A stretch of 64,000 nucleotides of DNA, from assembly GCA_011389995.1 (NCBI GenBank), contig JAABTG010000004.1, forward strand, positions 16,643 through 80,642, given 5' to 3'. How positions within the stretch are numbered: position 1 is the stretch's first letter; each line of letters begins with the position of its first letter. Shown here one piece after another: positions 9,164-17,917 of this stretch. The notes under the pieces are model-generated. The model was given only the letters and a program-made list of their open reading frames with translations, had not been told where the DNA came from and did not search any database. Source of the stretch: Thiotrichales bacterium. Lineage in GTDB: Bacteria; Pseudomonadota; Gammaproteobacteria; JAABTG01. Made by a program: the position numbers and the translations under genes.

Positions 9164-9904
9164 GTGACCCTATCTCCCATACCGGACCCCCGCGGCCGCC
9201 TCAACCCGGCGGCGCGACGGGCCGTGCTCCTCGACTTCGGCGGCGTGGTGGCGGACGAGGGTTTTCGCGCCGGCCTGCAGGCATTGGCCCACCGCCAGGG
9301 ACTGGACCCCGAAGCCATGGCCATGGAAGGACGTCGCGTCATCCACGAATCCGGCTACGTCACCGGCACCGGCAGCGAGGGCGCCTTCTGGCATCTGATG
9401 CGCTGGCGCACGGGCCTGGAGGGCGATGATGCCGAGCTGCGCGAGGCCATACTCAGCCGCTTCCTGCTGCGACCGGAGATGCTGAAGGCGGTGGCGGCGC
9501 TACGCCGCAGCGGCCATGTAGTGGCCATCCTCAGCGACCAGACCGACTGGCTGGACCGCCTCGAGGGCCGCGACCGGTTCTCATGCTTCTTTGATCGCGT
9601 CTTCAACAGCTACCACCTGGGGAAGACCAAACAGGACCCCGGCATCTTCGACGACGTGGCCGCCGAGCTGGGACTGGCACCCCCCCAATTCGTATTCGTG
9701 GACGACGATGCCGGCCACGTGCAGAGGGCCCGGGGGCGCGGCATGAACACCATCCTGTGCAGCGATCCGTATCAGACCGCCCTCCTGCTGCACGGTCTGG
9801 CCCGGCGCCCTCCCGGTGGCCGGCGAGCCGTACGCCGGACCCGCAGTGCCGTCACCCTGCGGGACGATGCACGCCGTGCCGGCGCCCCCGGAAGCGTGCT
9901 TTGA
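9164..9904 (+). CDS. HAD-superfamily hydrolase
   Basis: 246 residues from a GTG start at 9164, 5 nt after the sodB stop. The in-frame extension further upstream lies inside sodB and is a shadow. Motif I is DFGGVVAD, motif II a Ser/Thr (ILSDQTD), then Lys (LGKTKQDPGIF) and motif IV VDDDAGHV, giving a complete HAD catalytic set. It resembles subfamily IA phosphatases/haloacid dehalogenases; a small phosphorylated metabolite is the likely substrate. The C-terminal tail of about 35 residues is Arg-rich and looks disordered. A T8 intrinsic terminator follows, closing the pfkB unit. Confidence 0.8.
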   Translation: MTLSPIPDPRGRLNPAARRAVLLDFGGVVADEGFRAGLQALAHRQGLDPEAMAMEGRRVIHESGYVTGTGSEGAFWHLMRWRTGLEGDDAELREAILSRFLLRPEMLKAVAALRRSGHVVAILSDQTDWLDRLEGRDRFSCFFDRVFNSYHLGKTKQDPGIFDDVAAELGLAPPQFVFVDDDAGHVQRARGRGMNTILCSDPYQTALLLHGLARRPPGGRRAVRRTRSAVTLRDDARRAGAPGSVL

Positions 9905-9985
9905 CGGATCGTAATGACCCGCCCGGACGCCAAACTAAGATGGCCAGCATTGGCTTGTCTTATTTATCGAAACCCTGTGTTTTAC

Positions 9986-10037
9986 CTGCCGGGGGACACC
10001 CACCCCCCCCACCTTTCCCCCCCCGGCAGTTTTTTTT
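9986..10037 (+). terminator. Rho-independent terminator of the pfkB-sodB-HAD unit
   Basis: Perfect 10-bp stem CTGCCGGGGG / CCCCCGGCAG (9986-9995 with 10020-10029), a C-rich loop of 24 nt, then eight T. Confidence 0.75.
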
Positions 10038-10140
10038 CGGCACCACGGCGCCCATGACACCGGCTCTTATGGGCCGGTGGATGCCGCATCACGGCGGCCG
10101 TTCCCCACGCCCGGGTTCACCCGCCCGTTCCCCTGTGACC

Positions 10141-10175
10141 CCGCCTGCCATGGCCGGAGCGGCCATGGCAGGCGG
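10141..10175. repeat. Perfect 15-bp inverted repeat (hairpin)
   Basis: CCGCCTGCCATGGCC and its exact complement, separated by GGAGC. It is not followed by a T-run. It lies 11 bp before the FNR-like box of the DUF1540 gene, in a 395-nt spacer (9905-10299) that contains no other gene. It could be a second operator or a structural barrier between units. Confidence 0.6.
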
Positions 10176-10186
10176 ACGGCCGTGAA

Positions 10187-10228
10187 TTGAGATTCCGTAA
10201 TGAACATCCGGCCGGGGCGCTGCAAAGT
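10187..10228 (+). promoter_or_regulatory. FNR-like class II promoter candidate for the DUF1540 operon
   Basis: TTGA-GATTCC-GTAA (10187-10200) shares TTGAGATTC with the box at 3244. A poor -10 match, CAAAGT (10223-10228), sits exactly 32 bp centre to centre downstream. Predicted start is near 10235, so the leader would contain the GC hairpin at 10241. Confidence 0.4.
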
Positions 10229-10240
10229 CTGACGTATGGA

Positions 10241-10262
10241 AGGCCCCCGAGGGGGCCTTGTT
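10241..10262 (+). terminator. Terminator-like hairpin in the DUF1540 leader
   Basis: AGGCCCCC-GA-GGGGGCCT followed by TGTT. The loop is only two bases and the T-tract is weak. It lies between the candidate promoter and the start codon, so it could attenuate transcription or stabilise the 5' end of the mRNA. Confidence 0.4.
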
Positions 10263-10299
10263 CAGTCGTCACCGAGAGCTTAGCCGGGAGGTAATAGCC

Positions 10300-10593
10300 A
10301 TGGAGATCACCCTCAACGTGCCGGTCATCGCAGGCTGCGATGTCACCGATTGTGCCTACAATTCCGACCATACCTGCCATGCCAAGGCCATCTCCGTAGG
10401 CAACGGCGTGAGCCCTGCCTGCGACACCATGGTGCAGGGTGACATGGAGCCCGACGAAATGAATATCGCCGGCGTCGGCGCCTGCAAGGTGCGGGATTGC
10501 GTCTTCAACAATGACCTCGAATGCGGCGCCGCCCACGTGTTCGTGGGCCGCGATGGCGACGGCGCCGTCTGCGTCACCTACACCGCGCTGTAA
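10300..10593 (+). CDS. DUF1540-type double-repeat cysteine protein
   Basis: 97 residues. The ATG at 10300 was chosen because GGGAGGT lies 6-12 nt before it. Two tandem copies of about 45 residues each carry a Cys-x4-Cys-x-(Y/F)-N pattern followed by a third Cys, Ala and VG (CDVTDCAYN...CHAKAISVG and CKVRDCVFN...CGAAHVFVG), plus a later Cys. This matches the small Cys-rich DUF1540 domain, whose function is unknown; metal binding is the obvious inference. It opens an operon with a phosphoribosyltransferase, an alpha/beta hydrolase and a PRPP synthetase. Confidence 0.75.
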   Translation: MEITLNVPVIAGCDVTDCAYNSDHTCHAKAISVGNGVSPACDTMVQGDMEPDEMNIAGVGACKVRDCVFNNDLECGAAHVFVGRDGDGAVCVTYTAL

Positions 10594-10599
10594 GGCGTC

Positions 10600-11250
10600 A
10601 TGGCCATGGAGCTGCCCATCGCCGACCGCGTCACCGCCGGCCAGGCCCTCGGCGAGGCCCTCGCGGCCTACGCCGGGCGTGACGATGTGCTGGTACTGGC
10701 CCTCCCCCGCGGCGGGCTGCCGGTGGCCTACGAGGTGGCCCGGCGCATCGACGCGCCCCTGGATGTGATGATCATCCGCAAGCTCGGCACGCCGGGCCAG
10801 GAGGAGCTGGCCATGGGCGCCATCGCCTCGGGCGGCGTGCGGGTATTGAACCAGAACGTGGTCAGCGGCCTCGCCATCGATGACGCCACCATCGATGCCG
10901 TCGCCCGCCGCGAACAGGCGGAACTGGAGCGCCGGCTGCGGACCTATCGCGGTGATCGACCGTTGCCTGCCATCGCCGGGCGCTTGGCGATCCTGGTGGA
11001 CGACGGCATCGCCACCGGGGCCACGGTACGCGCGGCCATCGCCGCCTTGCGCGAGCAGCACCCGGCGCGGGTCGTGGTGGCGGTGCCGGTGGCCCCGCCG
11101 GACACCGTGGCGTTTCTGCGCCGCGAGGCCGACGAGGTGGTGTGCCTGGCGACGCCCGAGCCCTTCCTGGGTGTGGCCCGTTGGTACCGCTCCTTCCCCC
11201 AGCTCAGCGACCAGGAGGTCGGCAGCTACCTGGCACGGGCATGGGCCTGA
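10600..11250 (+). CDS. Phosphoribosyltransferase-family protein
   Basis: 216 residues with a type I PRTase fold. The PRPP-binding loop is LVDDGIATGAT, and the pyrophosphate loop region is LALPRGGLPVAYEVA. It resembles the stand-alone phosphoribosyltransferases annotated as predicted PRTases in stress clusters; the acceptor base is unknown. The next gene is a dienelactone-hydrolase-like enzyme and then a PRPP synthetase. In M. tuberculosis the DosR-regulated Rv0571c fuses a PRTase to such a hydrolase, so this adjacency supports a shared reaction. It starts 6 nt after the DUF1540 stop. Confidence 0.82.
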   Translation: MAMELPIADRVTAGQALGEALAAYAGRDDVLVLALPRGGLPVAYEVARRIDAPLDVMIIRKLGTPGQEELAMGAIASGGVRVLNQNVVSGLAIDDATIDAVARREQAELERRLRTYRGDRPLPAIAGRLAILVDDGIATGATVRAAIAALREQHPARVVVAVPVAPPDTVAFLRREADEVVCLATPEPFLGVARWYRSFPQLSDQEVGSYLARAWA

Positions 11251-11311
11251 CCGTGGGCGCCGCGTCTCGGCGGGCCTCCCTGTGGGATCAAGCCTGGAGG
11301 ACCCTTCATCC

Positions 11312-11983
11312 ATGACGGCGACCGCCACCCAGCGCGATATTCTCATTCCCATCGGCGACGCCTCCCTCGGCGCCAGCCTGGTGCTGCCGCAGACGGCCAC
11401 CGGCATGGTGGCCTTCGCCCACGGCAGCGGCAGCAGCCGCTTCAGTTCCCGCAACCGCTACGTCGCCGGCGTTCTCAACGAGGCCGGGCTGGCCACCCTG
11501 CTGCTGGACCTGCTCACCGCCGACGAGGCCGCCATCGACGAGGACACCCGGGCGTTGCGCTTCGACATCGACCTCCTCAGCAGGCGCATGACCGACAGCA
11601 TAGACTGGCTGGCCGACCAGGAACGGCTGGGCGCCCTGCCCCTGGGCCTGTTCGGCGCCAGTACCGGCGCGGCGGCGGCCCTCAATGCCGCGGCCCAGCG
11701 GCCCCGGCGGGTGGCTGCGGTGGTGTCCCGGGGCGGCCGGCCGGATCTCGCCCCCGCCGCATTGCCCCTGGTGCGTTGCCCGGTGCTGCTGGTGGTGGGT
11801 GGGCGTGACCACAGCGTCCTCGACCTCAACCGGCAGGCCGCCGCCCGCTTGACGTCACCCCGCGAGGTCCACGTCGTGGCGGGGGCCACCCACCTGTTCG
11901 AAGAGCCCGGCACGCTGGAGGCGGCGGCGGGGCAGGCCAGAGACTGGTTCCTCCGTTTCCTGAGGGATCATGAAGAACCCTGA
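11312..11983 (+). CDS. Dienelactone-hydrolase-like alpha/beta hydrolase
   Basis: 223 residues from the ATG at 11312, with a GGAGG site upstream; the longer in-frame ORF upstream overlaps the PRTase and is a shadow. The nucleophile elbow is GASTGAAAA, the acid lies in VVGGRDHSV and the His in GATHLFEE, a full Ser/Asp/His triad. An early [10 protein letters not shown] supplies the oxyanion-hole region. It is cytoplasmic, with no signal peptide and an unknown substrate. It follows the phosphoribosyltransferase by 61 nt and overlaps the PRPP synthetase start by 14 nt, so translation is probably coupled. Confidence 0.82.
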   Translation: MTATATQRDILIPIGDASLGASLVLPQTATGMVAFAHGSGSSRFSSRNRYVAGVLNEAGLATLLLDLLTADEAAIDEDTRALRFDIDLLSRRMTDSIDWLADQERLGALPLGLFGASTGAAAALNAAAQRPRRVAAVVSRGGRPDLAPAALPLVRCPVLLVVGGRDHSVLDLNRQAAARLTSPREVHVVAGATHLFEEPGTLEAAAGQARDWFLRFLRDHEEP

Positions 11984-12956
11984 CCTGCGTCTGTTCGCCC
12001 TGAGTGAGAGCGGTGACTTCGGGGCCCGCATGGCAAGCCAGCTTGGCCTCACCCTGGCCGACCATGAGGAACGCCCCTTCGAGGACGGGGAGCACAAGGC
12101 CCGCCCCCTGGAGAACGTGCGCGACCGCGATGTCTTCGTGGTGCAGTCCCTTTACGGCGACGACGCCCTCAGCGTCAATGACAAACTGGTCCGCCTGCTG
12201 TTCTTCCTCGGCGCCCTCAAGGATGCCTCGGCGGCCCGCGTCACCGCCGTGCTGCCCTACCTGTGCTATGCCCGCAAGGACCGCCGCACGAAATCCCGCG
12301 ACCCCCTGGCCAGCCGCTATATCGCCCAGCTCATGGAGGCGGTGGGCACCGACCGGGTGCTGGCCGTGGATGTCCACAACCCGGCCGCCTTCGAGAACGC
12401 CTTCCGGCGCCCCGCCGACCACCTGACCGCCCGCACCCTGCTGGTGGAGCATTTCGCGCCCCTGCTGGACGAGCCGCCGGTGGTGGTGTCACCGGACGTG
12501 GGCGGCGCCAAACGCGCCGAGGCCTTCCGCCAGTTGCTGGGGCGTCGTCTGGGCCGGGAGCCCGGCAGTGCGTTCCTGGAGAAGTACCGCAGTGGCGGCG
12601 AGGTCACGGGCCAGGCCGTGGTGGGGGAGATGGCAGGCCGCACGGCCATCGTCATCGACGACCTGGTGAGCAGCGGCGGCACCCTGGTGAGGGCGGCCCG
12701 CGCCTGCCGCGAGCACGGCGCCGCGCGGGTCTACGCCGCCGCCACCCACGGCCTGTTCACGGACGATGCCGGCACCGCCCTGGCCGACCCGGCCCTCGAC
12801 GCCCTCGTGGTCACCGACACCGTCCCCCCCTTCCGCCTCGACGGCACCACTGCGCGGGACAGGCTGGCGGTGCTGGACACCACCCCCCTGCTGGCCGACG
12901 CCGTGCGCCGCATCCACGAGGGCGGCTCCATCCAGAAGCTGATGGGGATGCAGTGA
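11970..12956 (+). CDS. Ribose-phosphate pyrophosphokinase-like protein (PRPP synthetase)
   Basis: 328 residues. An N-terminal PRPP-synthetase half ([14 protein letters not shown], then [12 protein letters not shown]) and a C-terminal PRPP loop [12 protein letters not shown] are visible, with the HNPAAFEN segment between them. It makes PRPP from ribose 5-phosphate and ATP. The sequence is divergent from housekeeping Prs, so this is more likely a second, condition-specific PRPP synthetase. It is co-directional with a PRTase in the same operon and about 6 kb from nicotinate phosphoribosyltransferase, another PRPP consumer. Confidence 0.85.
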   Translation: MKNPDLRLFALSESGDFGARMASQLGLTLADHEERPFEDGEHKARPLENVRDRDVFVVQSLYGDDALSVNDKLVRLLFFLGALKDASAARVTAVLPYLCYARKDRRTKSRDPLASRYIAQLMEAVGTDRVLAVDVHNPAAFENAFRRPADHLTARTLLVEHFAPLLDEPPVVVSPDVGGAKRAEAFRQLLGRRLGREPGSAFLEKYRSGGEVTGQAVVGEMAGRTAIVIDDLVSSGGTLVRAARACREHGAARVYAAATHGLFTDDAGTALADPALDALVVTDTVPPFRLDGTTARDRLAVLDTTPLLADAVRRIHEGGSIQKLMGMQ

Positions 12957-13056
12957 ACGGGGGTGGCGCCCCACGGCCTCCCCGCCACGGCGCCGGCCTT
13001 TTCCCGACCCGCGCCCCCGGCACCGGGACCTGAACCCCGGCGGCGGGCACGGCGCG

Positions 13057-14400
13057 TCAGTTCTCCACTGCGCTCTGTTCCGTTATTTCGACGATATCCG
13101 GAGCGCTGTCCCGGCTGTCATCGACGGGGTCGAATTCGAAATGCAGGGCCTCGAGGATACGGTTGTATTTTTGCAGCAGGGCCCGGCGGTCCCTGGCCCC
13201 GGTATGCACATGGGCGAGATCGTAGCTGTAGCTGTCCTGCTCCAGCAGGTCGGCGAGGCGCATACCCTGTTTGATCTTGACCTCGATGAGGGTGCCGGGG
13301 AACTCCCTCTCGACCGCTTCCACCGCCTCGTCGTCGGGCACATGGCGGGCAATGCCGTCCTCGAACACCCGCACATGAAACTTGGCGGCACAGCCGTATC
13401 GACCCTGCCGCAGGGGGAAATCGGGCCGCCTTCCCAGGCCCAGTTCGACCATGATCTGCTGGTTGGAGGCCCCGTCCACCTTCTCGAAGATGTCGCTGTG
13501 GGATTGGGAGATACGCGGGTTGATCTCCAGCAACGCGAGCTTTTCCGTCTTGGGCTGGTAGAAATACTCGACGTTGTAGGCGCCGTTGTCATAACCCAGG
13601 TGCTGCATCAGCTCCTTCGAGGCCTCACTGACACGATCTTTGATGCGTTTGGGCAGAACGGAGGGGTACTGGTAGCGCAGAAATGAGGATCGCTTTGGAT
13701 AATTGATGGAATCGATGATGCCGTGGTGAAAGGCTTGCCCCTGGTGGATGTAGCCTTCCACAGTACATTGGCGCCCGGGAATGAGCTCCTCCACGATGCA
13801 GTGATGACCCTTCACCCGGGCGATGTCGTCCGGCAGGTCGGCGTGGGAAAGGATATGGTCGAAGGGCCTGGCGATGGATTCGATGCGTCGTCGAATCTGC
13901 CGGATGCTGGATTTCAGCTCGGCGTCGTTCCTGACCTTGAAGGCCAGCAGGGAGTCGGTCCCCTTGATGGGTTTTATCCAGAACGGATAGGGCACGTCGA
14001 TGGCATCGACGGCCCCATCGTCGAAGGGATCCACCTCGGCGAAACGCGGCGTCAGGTCCGGCAGCACCTTTCGTTGTTCTACCCGGCTCCAGTATTTGTG
14101 TTCGCAGCGCAGAACACTCTCCAGGGACGGCGAGGGAAGGTCGTGGCGCCGGCACAGGATGGCCACCAGGGCGGTGACGGGAAAGTCCCAATAGCCCACG
14201 ATGGCATCGATGGAGCCGTCGAACGCCTCGAGGCGTTCATCGGCCAGTTGGAGGGATTCCTCCACCGGATAACGGCCACCGCCTTTCACCTCGTCGAAAC
14301 TCAGCAGTTCATGGATGCGGTGATCGACCGGAATGTCCAGTGCCCGCACCTTGCGCATGTTGAAGGCGTCCGCGCCCACCACGAATACGTTCTTGCTCAT
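13057..14400 (-). CDS. ATP-grasp ligase, copy A of duplicated module
   Basis: 447 residues from the ATG at 14400 (AAGGA upstream). ATP-grasp features are PFWIKPIKG with the ATP-binding Lys and the Mg-binding LLEINPR near residue 310. An N-terminal preATP-grasp region (EAFDGSIDAIVGYWDFP, CEHKYWSR) and a C-terminal domain of about 120 residues complete it. ATP-grasp enzymes join a carboxylate to an amine or thiol through an acyl-phosphate; the substrates are unknown. It is clearly homologous along its full length to the ligase at 20754-22052, and each copy lies directly downstream of a CocE-type hydrolase. No biotinyl or PurK-type neighbours are present, so a dedicated metabolite ligase is my inference. 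Confidence 0.82.
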   Translation of the reverse strand: MSKNVFVVGADAFNMRKVRALDIPVDHRIHELLSFDEVKGGGRYPVEESLQLADERLEAFDGSIDAIVGYWDFPVTALVAILCRRHDLPSPSLESVLRCEHKYWSRVEQRKVLPDLTPRFAEVDPFDDGAVDAIDVPYPFWIKPIKGTDSLLAFKVRNDAELKSSIRQIRRRIESIARPFDHILSHADLPDDIARVKGHHCIVEELIPGRQCTVEGYIHQGQAFHHGIIDSINYPKRSSFLRYQYPSVLPKRIKDRVSEASKELMQHLGYDNGAYNVEYFYQPKTEKLALLEINPRISQSHSDIFEKVDGASNQQIMVELGLGRRPDFPLRQGRYGCAAKFHVRVFEDGIARHVPDDEAVEAVEREFPGTLIEVKIKQGMRLADLLEQDSYSYDLAHVHTGARDRRALLQKYNRILEALHFEFDPVDDSRDSAPDIVEITEQSAVEN

Positions 14401-14459
14401 CAAACCATCCTTACCTGTCGAATCGGCCGCTCCGCGCCCACATCCGGCCCGGATTACCT

Positions 14460-16484
14460 TCAAACGAGATCGCGTTCAATGACATGGTCCCAGTTGTCGG
14501 AATAGACCCGTTTATCCCCCTCATAGGCATCGAGCTCGGCCCGCAGATGGAACTCGGTGGCGGTGGAGGTCAGGACCGTGCGGGTGCGGGTGGTGATGCA
14601 CCACTCCCCGCGCGCCAGCCTGACCTCCCACACCGTCTCGCCCTTGACTGAACCGAAGTCGTCGTTGTGATAGGTGTACCACTCGATGGCCTTGCGGCCC
14701 ATTTCCAGGTCGATGTCCTGGATGTGCACCACACCGTTGTCGTTGATCACCTCGAGGGTGGAGATATCCTCAGCCAGATCGCGGACGACACGCCAGTTGT
14801 GATGTTCCGGCGCGATGACGGTGGTCTCGAGGGGGGCCCCAGCCTCGGGCGGCTCGAACTCCGTGAACTGCCCATCGTCCGCGCGTGGCGCCCGCACCGG
14901 CAGCAGCATGCGGCTGCTGCCCGTGAACACCTTGATGCGGGCCGAACGGGGCGCCGGCCAGGCCAGGGGCCAGTAAGAGGTGGACACCGCCACCCGCAAC
15001 TGGTGGCCACGGGGGAAGGCCTGGGCGATATGGTTGAGGGGCACCCGCACCATGTAACGCTCGCCCGGGACCAGGGGTTCGGGGTGTTCGAAGCTGTTGC
15101 GGTGGGTCAGGTTCAGCAGGCCGTAGCTCACCCGCGTGGCCTTGTTGTCCGGCGCCACGTCGGACAGCCGCACCGCCAGCATGGCGATGGGCTGGTCGGG
15201 CTCGATTTCCAATTCCACCTCGGGGGCGCCCAGTATCTCCAGCGCTTCCCCCAGGGGTTCGCTGTCGTAGACCAGGGCCCCGCCGTCCTCCTGACGCTGG
15301 TCATGGGGGAGGTCGGGCGCGGCGGCATAGGAACACCATTTACCGGCGAACAGCCCGAGACCCAGGGGAGATTGCAGATTACGGGCCTCGCGCCGGGGCG
15401 GCTCCTGCCCCGCCACCAGCATGCGGGCGGGGGCCAGGCGGAACTCGCGGGTCTCGATGTGGGGCGATGGCCAGGCGGCCTCTCCCAGCCAGCGACCCGG
15501 ACGCATCTGGTAACTCGCGGTCGGCGGCACGTTATCCTGCATCCAAACCCGCAGCATGGGTTCGGCCATGATGCCGTTATCGACGCCCTTGAGCCAGTGG
15601 TCCCACCAGCGCAGGGCCTCCTGGAGAAAGCCGATGGCCGGGCCGGGTTGGCCGATGTGGGGGTACTTGTGGCCCCAGGGGCCGACCAGACCCTGGCGTG
15701 GCACCTTGAGATGGGCCAGCAGCCGGAAGACCGCGTTCGAGTAACCATCGGCCCACCCGCTGATGGCCATCACCGGACACTGGATGGCGTCGTAGTCCTC
15801 GCAGATGGAACCGTGTTTCCAGTAGTCATCGCGACGCTGATGGCGCAGCCATTTCTCCAGCCACAGGCCGCTTTTATGCAGGCGCTCGAACCACATGGAG
15901 CGCCAGCGCTCGCCGACGATGGCGGGATCCGGCGGACAGGAGTTGTAGGAGAACATGGTGGAGGCCCAGGACAGGTTGTCACCCAGCAGACAGCCACCCA
16001 TGTGATGGACGTCGTCGGCATAGCGGTCATCGGTCGAAGAGGCGGTGATGATGGCGTGCAGTTGCGGTGGCCGCATGGCGGCGATCTGCAGGCCATTGAA
16101 GCCACCCCAGGAAATACCCATCATGCCGACCCGGCCGTTGCACCACGGCTGGCGCTCCAGCCATTCGAGGATGGCGATGCCGTCATCGAGTTCCTGCTGC
16201 AGGTATTCATCCTCCAGTACGCCGTCCGAATCCCCGCTGCCCCGCAGATCCACCCGCACGCCGGCATAACCGTGACCGGCGAAATAGGGATAGATGCGGG
16301 CATCCCGCCCGCGCATGGCGTCGCGTTTGCGGTAGGGGATGTATTCGAGTATCGCCGGTACCGGTTCCGATTCCGCGCCTTCGGGCAGCCACAGCCGGGC
16401 CGCCAGCCGCATGCCGTCGGGCATGGGGATCCAGGTGTTTTCGATCTCGATGACCTTGTTGGGAAAACTGGTGACGATCCGCAT
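14460..16484 (-). CDS. CocE/NonD-family (peptidase S15-like) hydrolase, copy A
   Basis: 674 residues from the ATG at 16484 (GGAGG site 5 nt upstream; the longer in-frame extension lacks one). An alpha/beta-hydrolase domain carries Ser125 (GISWGG), Asp246 (SGWADGYSN) and His272 (WGHKYPH), a complete triad. The C-terminal half is the jelly-roll domain typical of CocE and X-Pro dipeptidyl-peptidases. No signal peptide is apparent. The family cleaves amides or esters, or transfers acyl groups. It is 59 nt upstream of ATP-grasp A. The paralogue at 22070-24079 shares long identical stretches around all three catalytic residues. Confidence 0.88.
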   Translation of the reverse strand: MRIVTSFPNKVIEIENTWIPMPDGMRLAARLWLPEGAESEPVPAILEYIPYRKRDAMRGRDARIYPYFAGHGYAGVRVDLRGSGDSDGVLEDEYLQQELDDGIAILEWLERQPWCNGRVGMMGISWGGFNGLQIAAMRPPQLHAIITASSTDDRYADDVHHMGGCLLGDNLSWASTMFSYNSCPPDPAIVGERWRSMWFERLHKSGLWLEKWLRHQRRDDYWKHGSICEDYDAIQCPVMAISGWADGYSNAVFRLLAHLKVPRQGLVGPWGHKYPHIGQPGPAIGFLQEALRWWDHWLKGVDNGIMAEPMLRVWMQDNVPPTASYQMRPGRWLGEAAWPSPHIETREFRLAPARMLVAGQEPPRREARNLQSPLGLGLFAGKWCSYAAAPDLPHDQRQEDGGALVYDSEPLGEALEILGAPEVELEIEPDQPIAMLAVRLSDVAPDNKATRVSYGLLNLTHRNSFEHPEPLVPGERYMVRVPLNHIAQAFPRGHQLRVAVSTSYWPLAWPAPRSARIKVFTGSSRMLLPVRAPRADDGQFTEFEPPEAGAPLETTVIAPEHHNWRVVRDLAEDISTLEVINDNGVVHIQDIDLEMGRKAIEWYTYHNDDFGSVKGETVWEVRLARGEWCITTRTRTVLTSTATEFHLRAELDAYEGDKRVYSDNWDHVIERDLV

Positions 16485-16564
16485 CGGGCCTCCGCGTCGA
16501 CTTTGATGATGTCGGTAGCGGGTCGTCCGAACCGTCGATGCGGTTCCCACCCGCTCCCCTTACC

Positions 16565-16594
16565 ATAGTATGGCAGCCGCAGGGGGTCGTCGAA
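16565..16594 (-). promoter_or_regulatory. Possible sigma-70 promoter for CocE A
   Basis: On the minus strand TTCGAC (16589-16594), an 18-bp spacer and TACTAT (16565-16570), in the 186-nt gap before the CocE gene. Both hexamers are partial matches. Confidence 0.3.
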
Positions 16595-16670
16595 GCCGAC
16601 CGAGAGTGCGGCGGGAGGGCCTTTAGCGGGGTGGAACATCCGCCTGTCCGAGTGCAGGGAAGATGCCATC

Positions 16671-17708
16671 TCAGCCCCTCCCGCCCCCATAGCCGAGGCC
16701 CAACTCGATGTATTCGCGGGCCCGGGCGCGCCATTTGTCGTGGTCGCGCACGCTGTCGTCATCGGTGTGCCACAGGGCGATGCGCGCCCGTACGGCGGCC
16801 CGGAACATGCGGTAGAAATCCGTCAATTCCGCCGGGCAGGGGTCGCCGCTGAGGGCCCCGTAGCGTTCCAGGATCCCCCGCCCCACGGCAGGCGCGCCGA
16901 GGCGCTCGCACTCCAGGGCCAGGTAGGCCAGCTCATCGAGGGGGTCCAGAAGCCGCAACTCACGTTTGAATTCGAGGCAGTCGATGATTACCGGATCGGC
17001 GAGCAGACAGATGTGCTCGGGGCGCAGATCACCGTGGCCCTCGACGATGCGGCCCTCCCGTGCCCGCTGCTCCAGGAGCCTGCCGTGCTCGGCGACGAAC
17101 CGTTGCTGGGCGGTGGCGAGGGCCGCCACCCGGGACGGCGACATGCCGAGCCCGGCATGGGCCAGCTCCTTTGCGTTGGCGTCGATGTCCTCGGCGAAGC
17201 GCCGGCGATAGGCCTGGGGCGTCATCGCCACCGCTGCCGCGGTGTCGCGGTAGAAGGCCGCCATGACGCGCCCCACCCGCCCGATGTCCGCCGCGCTCAC
17301 CCGCTCGGCCGCGATGGCCGCGTCGAGCATCCGCTGCGCGGGCAGCCGGCGCATCTGTACCAACCAGTCCACCACCTCCCCATGGTCATCCAGGGTCAGT
17401 CCACCTTCGGGTGTGGTGTGCAGGGCCACCATGCCCAGATAGATACCGCCGGCGAGGCGCCGGTTGAGCCGCACCTCGCGCTCGCAGTCGCGCTGGCGGG
17501 CCTCAACGGTGCTGAAGTCGAGGAATGGGTAACGCACCGGTTTTTTAAGCTTATGGACCAGGCGCTCGCCGAGGAACACCCAGGACATATGGGTCTCCCT
17601 GACCTCGATGTTAGCGGCGCGATCGGGATAGTTCCCGGGACGGCTCAGGAACGCCACCTTGTCGGCGGTGGTGGGGGCCTGGGCCACGGCGGCGGGGTGG
17701 CCGTTCAT
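16671..17708 (-). CDS. COG2187-type aminoglycoside-phosphotransferase-family kinase
   Basis: 345 residues. The kinase-like core has an ATP-anchoring KLKKPVRYPFLDF, the catalytic loop EGHGDLRPEHI (HGD) and a metal-binding segment IIDCLEFKRELRLLDPLDELA, as in the COG2187 group, which is often fused to a P-loop kinase (COG0645) absent here. It phosphorylates an unknown small molecule. The mycobacterial DosR-regulon protein Rv2004c carries a COG2187 domain. It lies between the nicotinamidase and CocE A on the same strand, with gaps of about 200 nt on both sides. Confidence 0.8.
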   Translation of the reverse strand: MNGHPAAVAQAPTTADKVAFLSRPGNYPDRAANIEVRETHMSWVFLGERLVHKLKKPVRYPFLDFSTVEARQRDCEREVRLNRRLAGGIYLGMVALHTTPEGGLTLDDHGEVVDWLVQMRRLPAQRMLDAAIAAERVSAADIGRVGRVMAAFYRDTAAAVAMTPQAYRRRFAEDIDANAKELAHAGLGMSPSRVAALATAQQRFVAEHGRLLEQRAREGRIVEGHGDLRPEHICLLADPVIIDCLEFKRELRLLDPLDELAYLALECERLGAPAVGRGILERYGALSGDPCPAELTDFYRMFRAAVRARIALWHTDDDSVRDHDKWRARAREYIELGLGYGGGRG

Positions 17709-17917
17709 GGGTTACGGGTCGGGTAATGGGTGTGTCCGGATGCAGGCCGGATCGGCAGACACTGTCGCATGGGGCCCAGAATGACGGGGCGGGTGGGTGT
17801 CTGCATTGCGCATCATCAAAACCGCTTCCGGGCCCATGGGCCATTGGCGGGCCGGCCTGGGCGGTGGGCGTAGAGCACCCCCCGCGCCGGGGCGATGCCC
17901 GGACAGCACCGTTCGGC

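Noticed and set aside
14667..16568. 633-codon plus-strand ORF opposite CocE A; similar shadows at 22163-24073, 40347-42380 and 18611-20401
   Set aside because: Each lies opposite a gene with full catalytic motifs.
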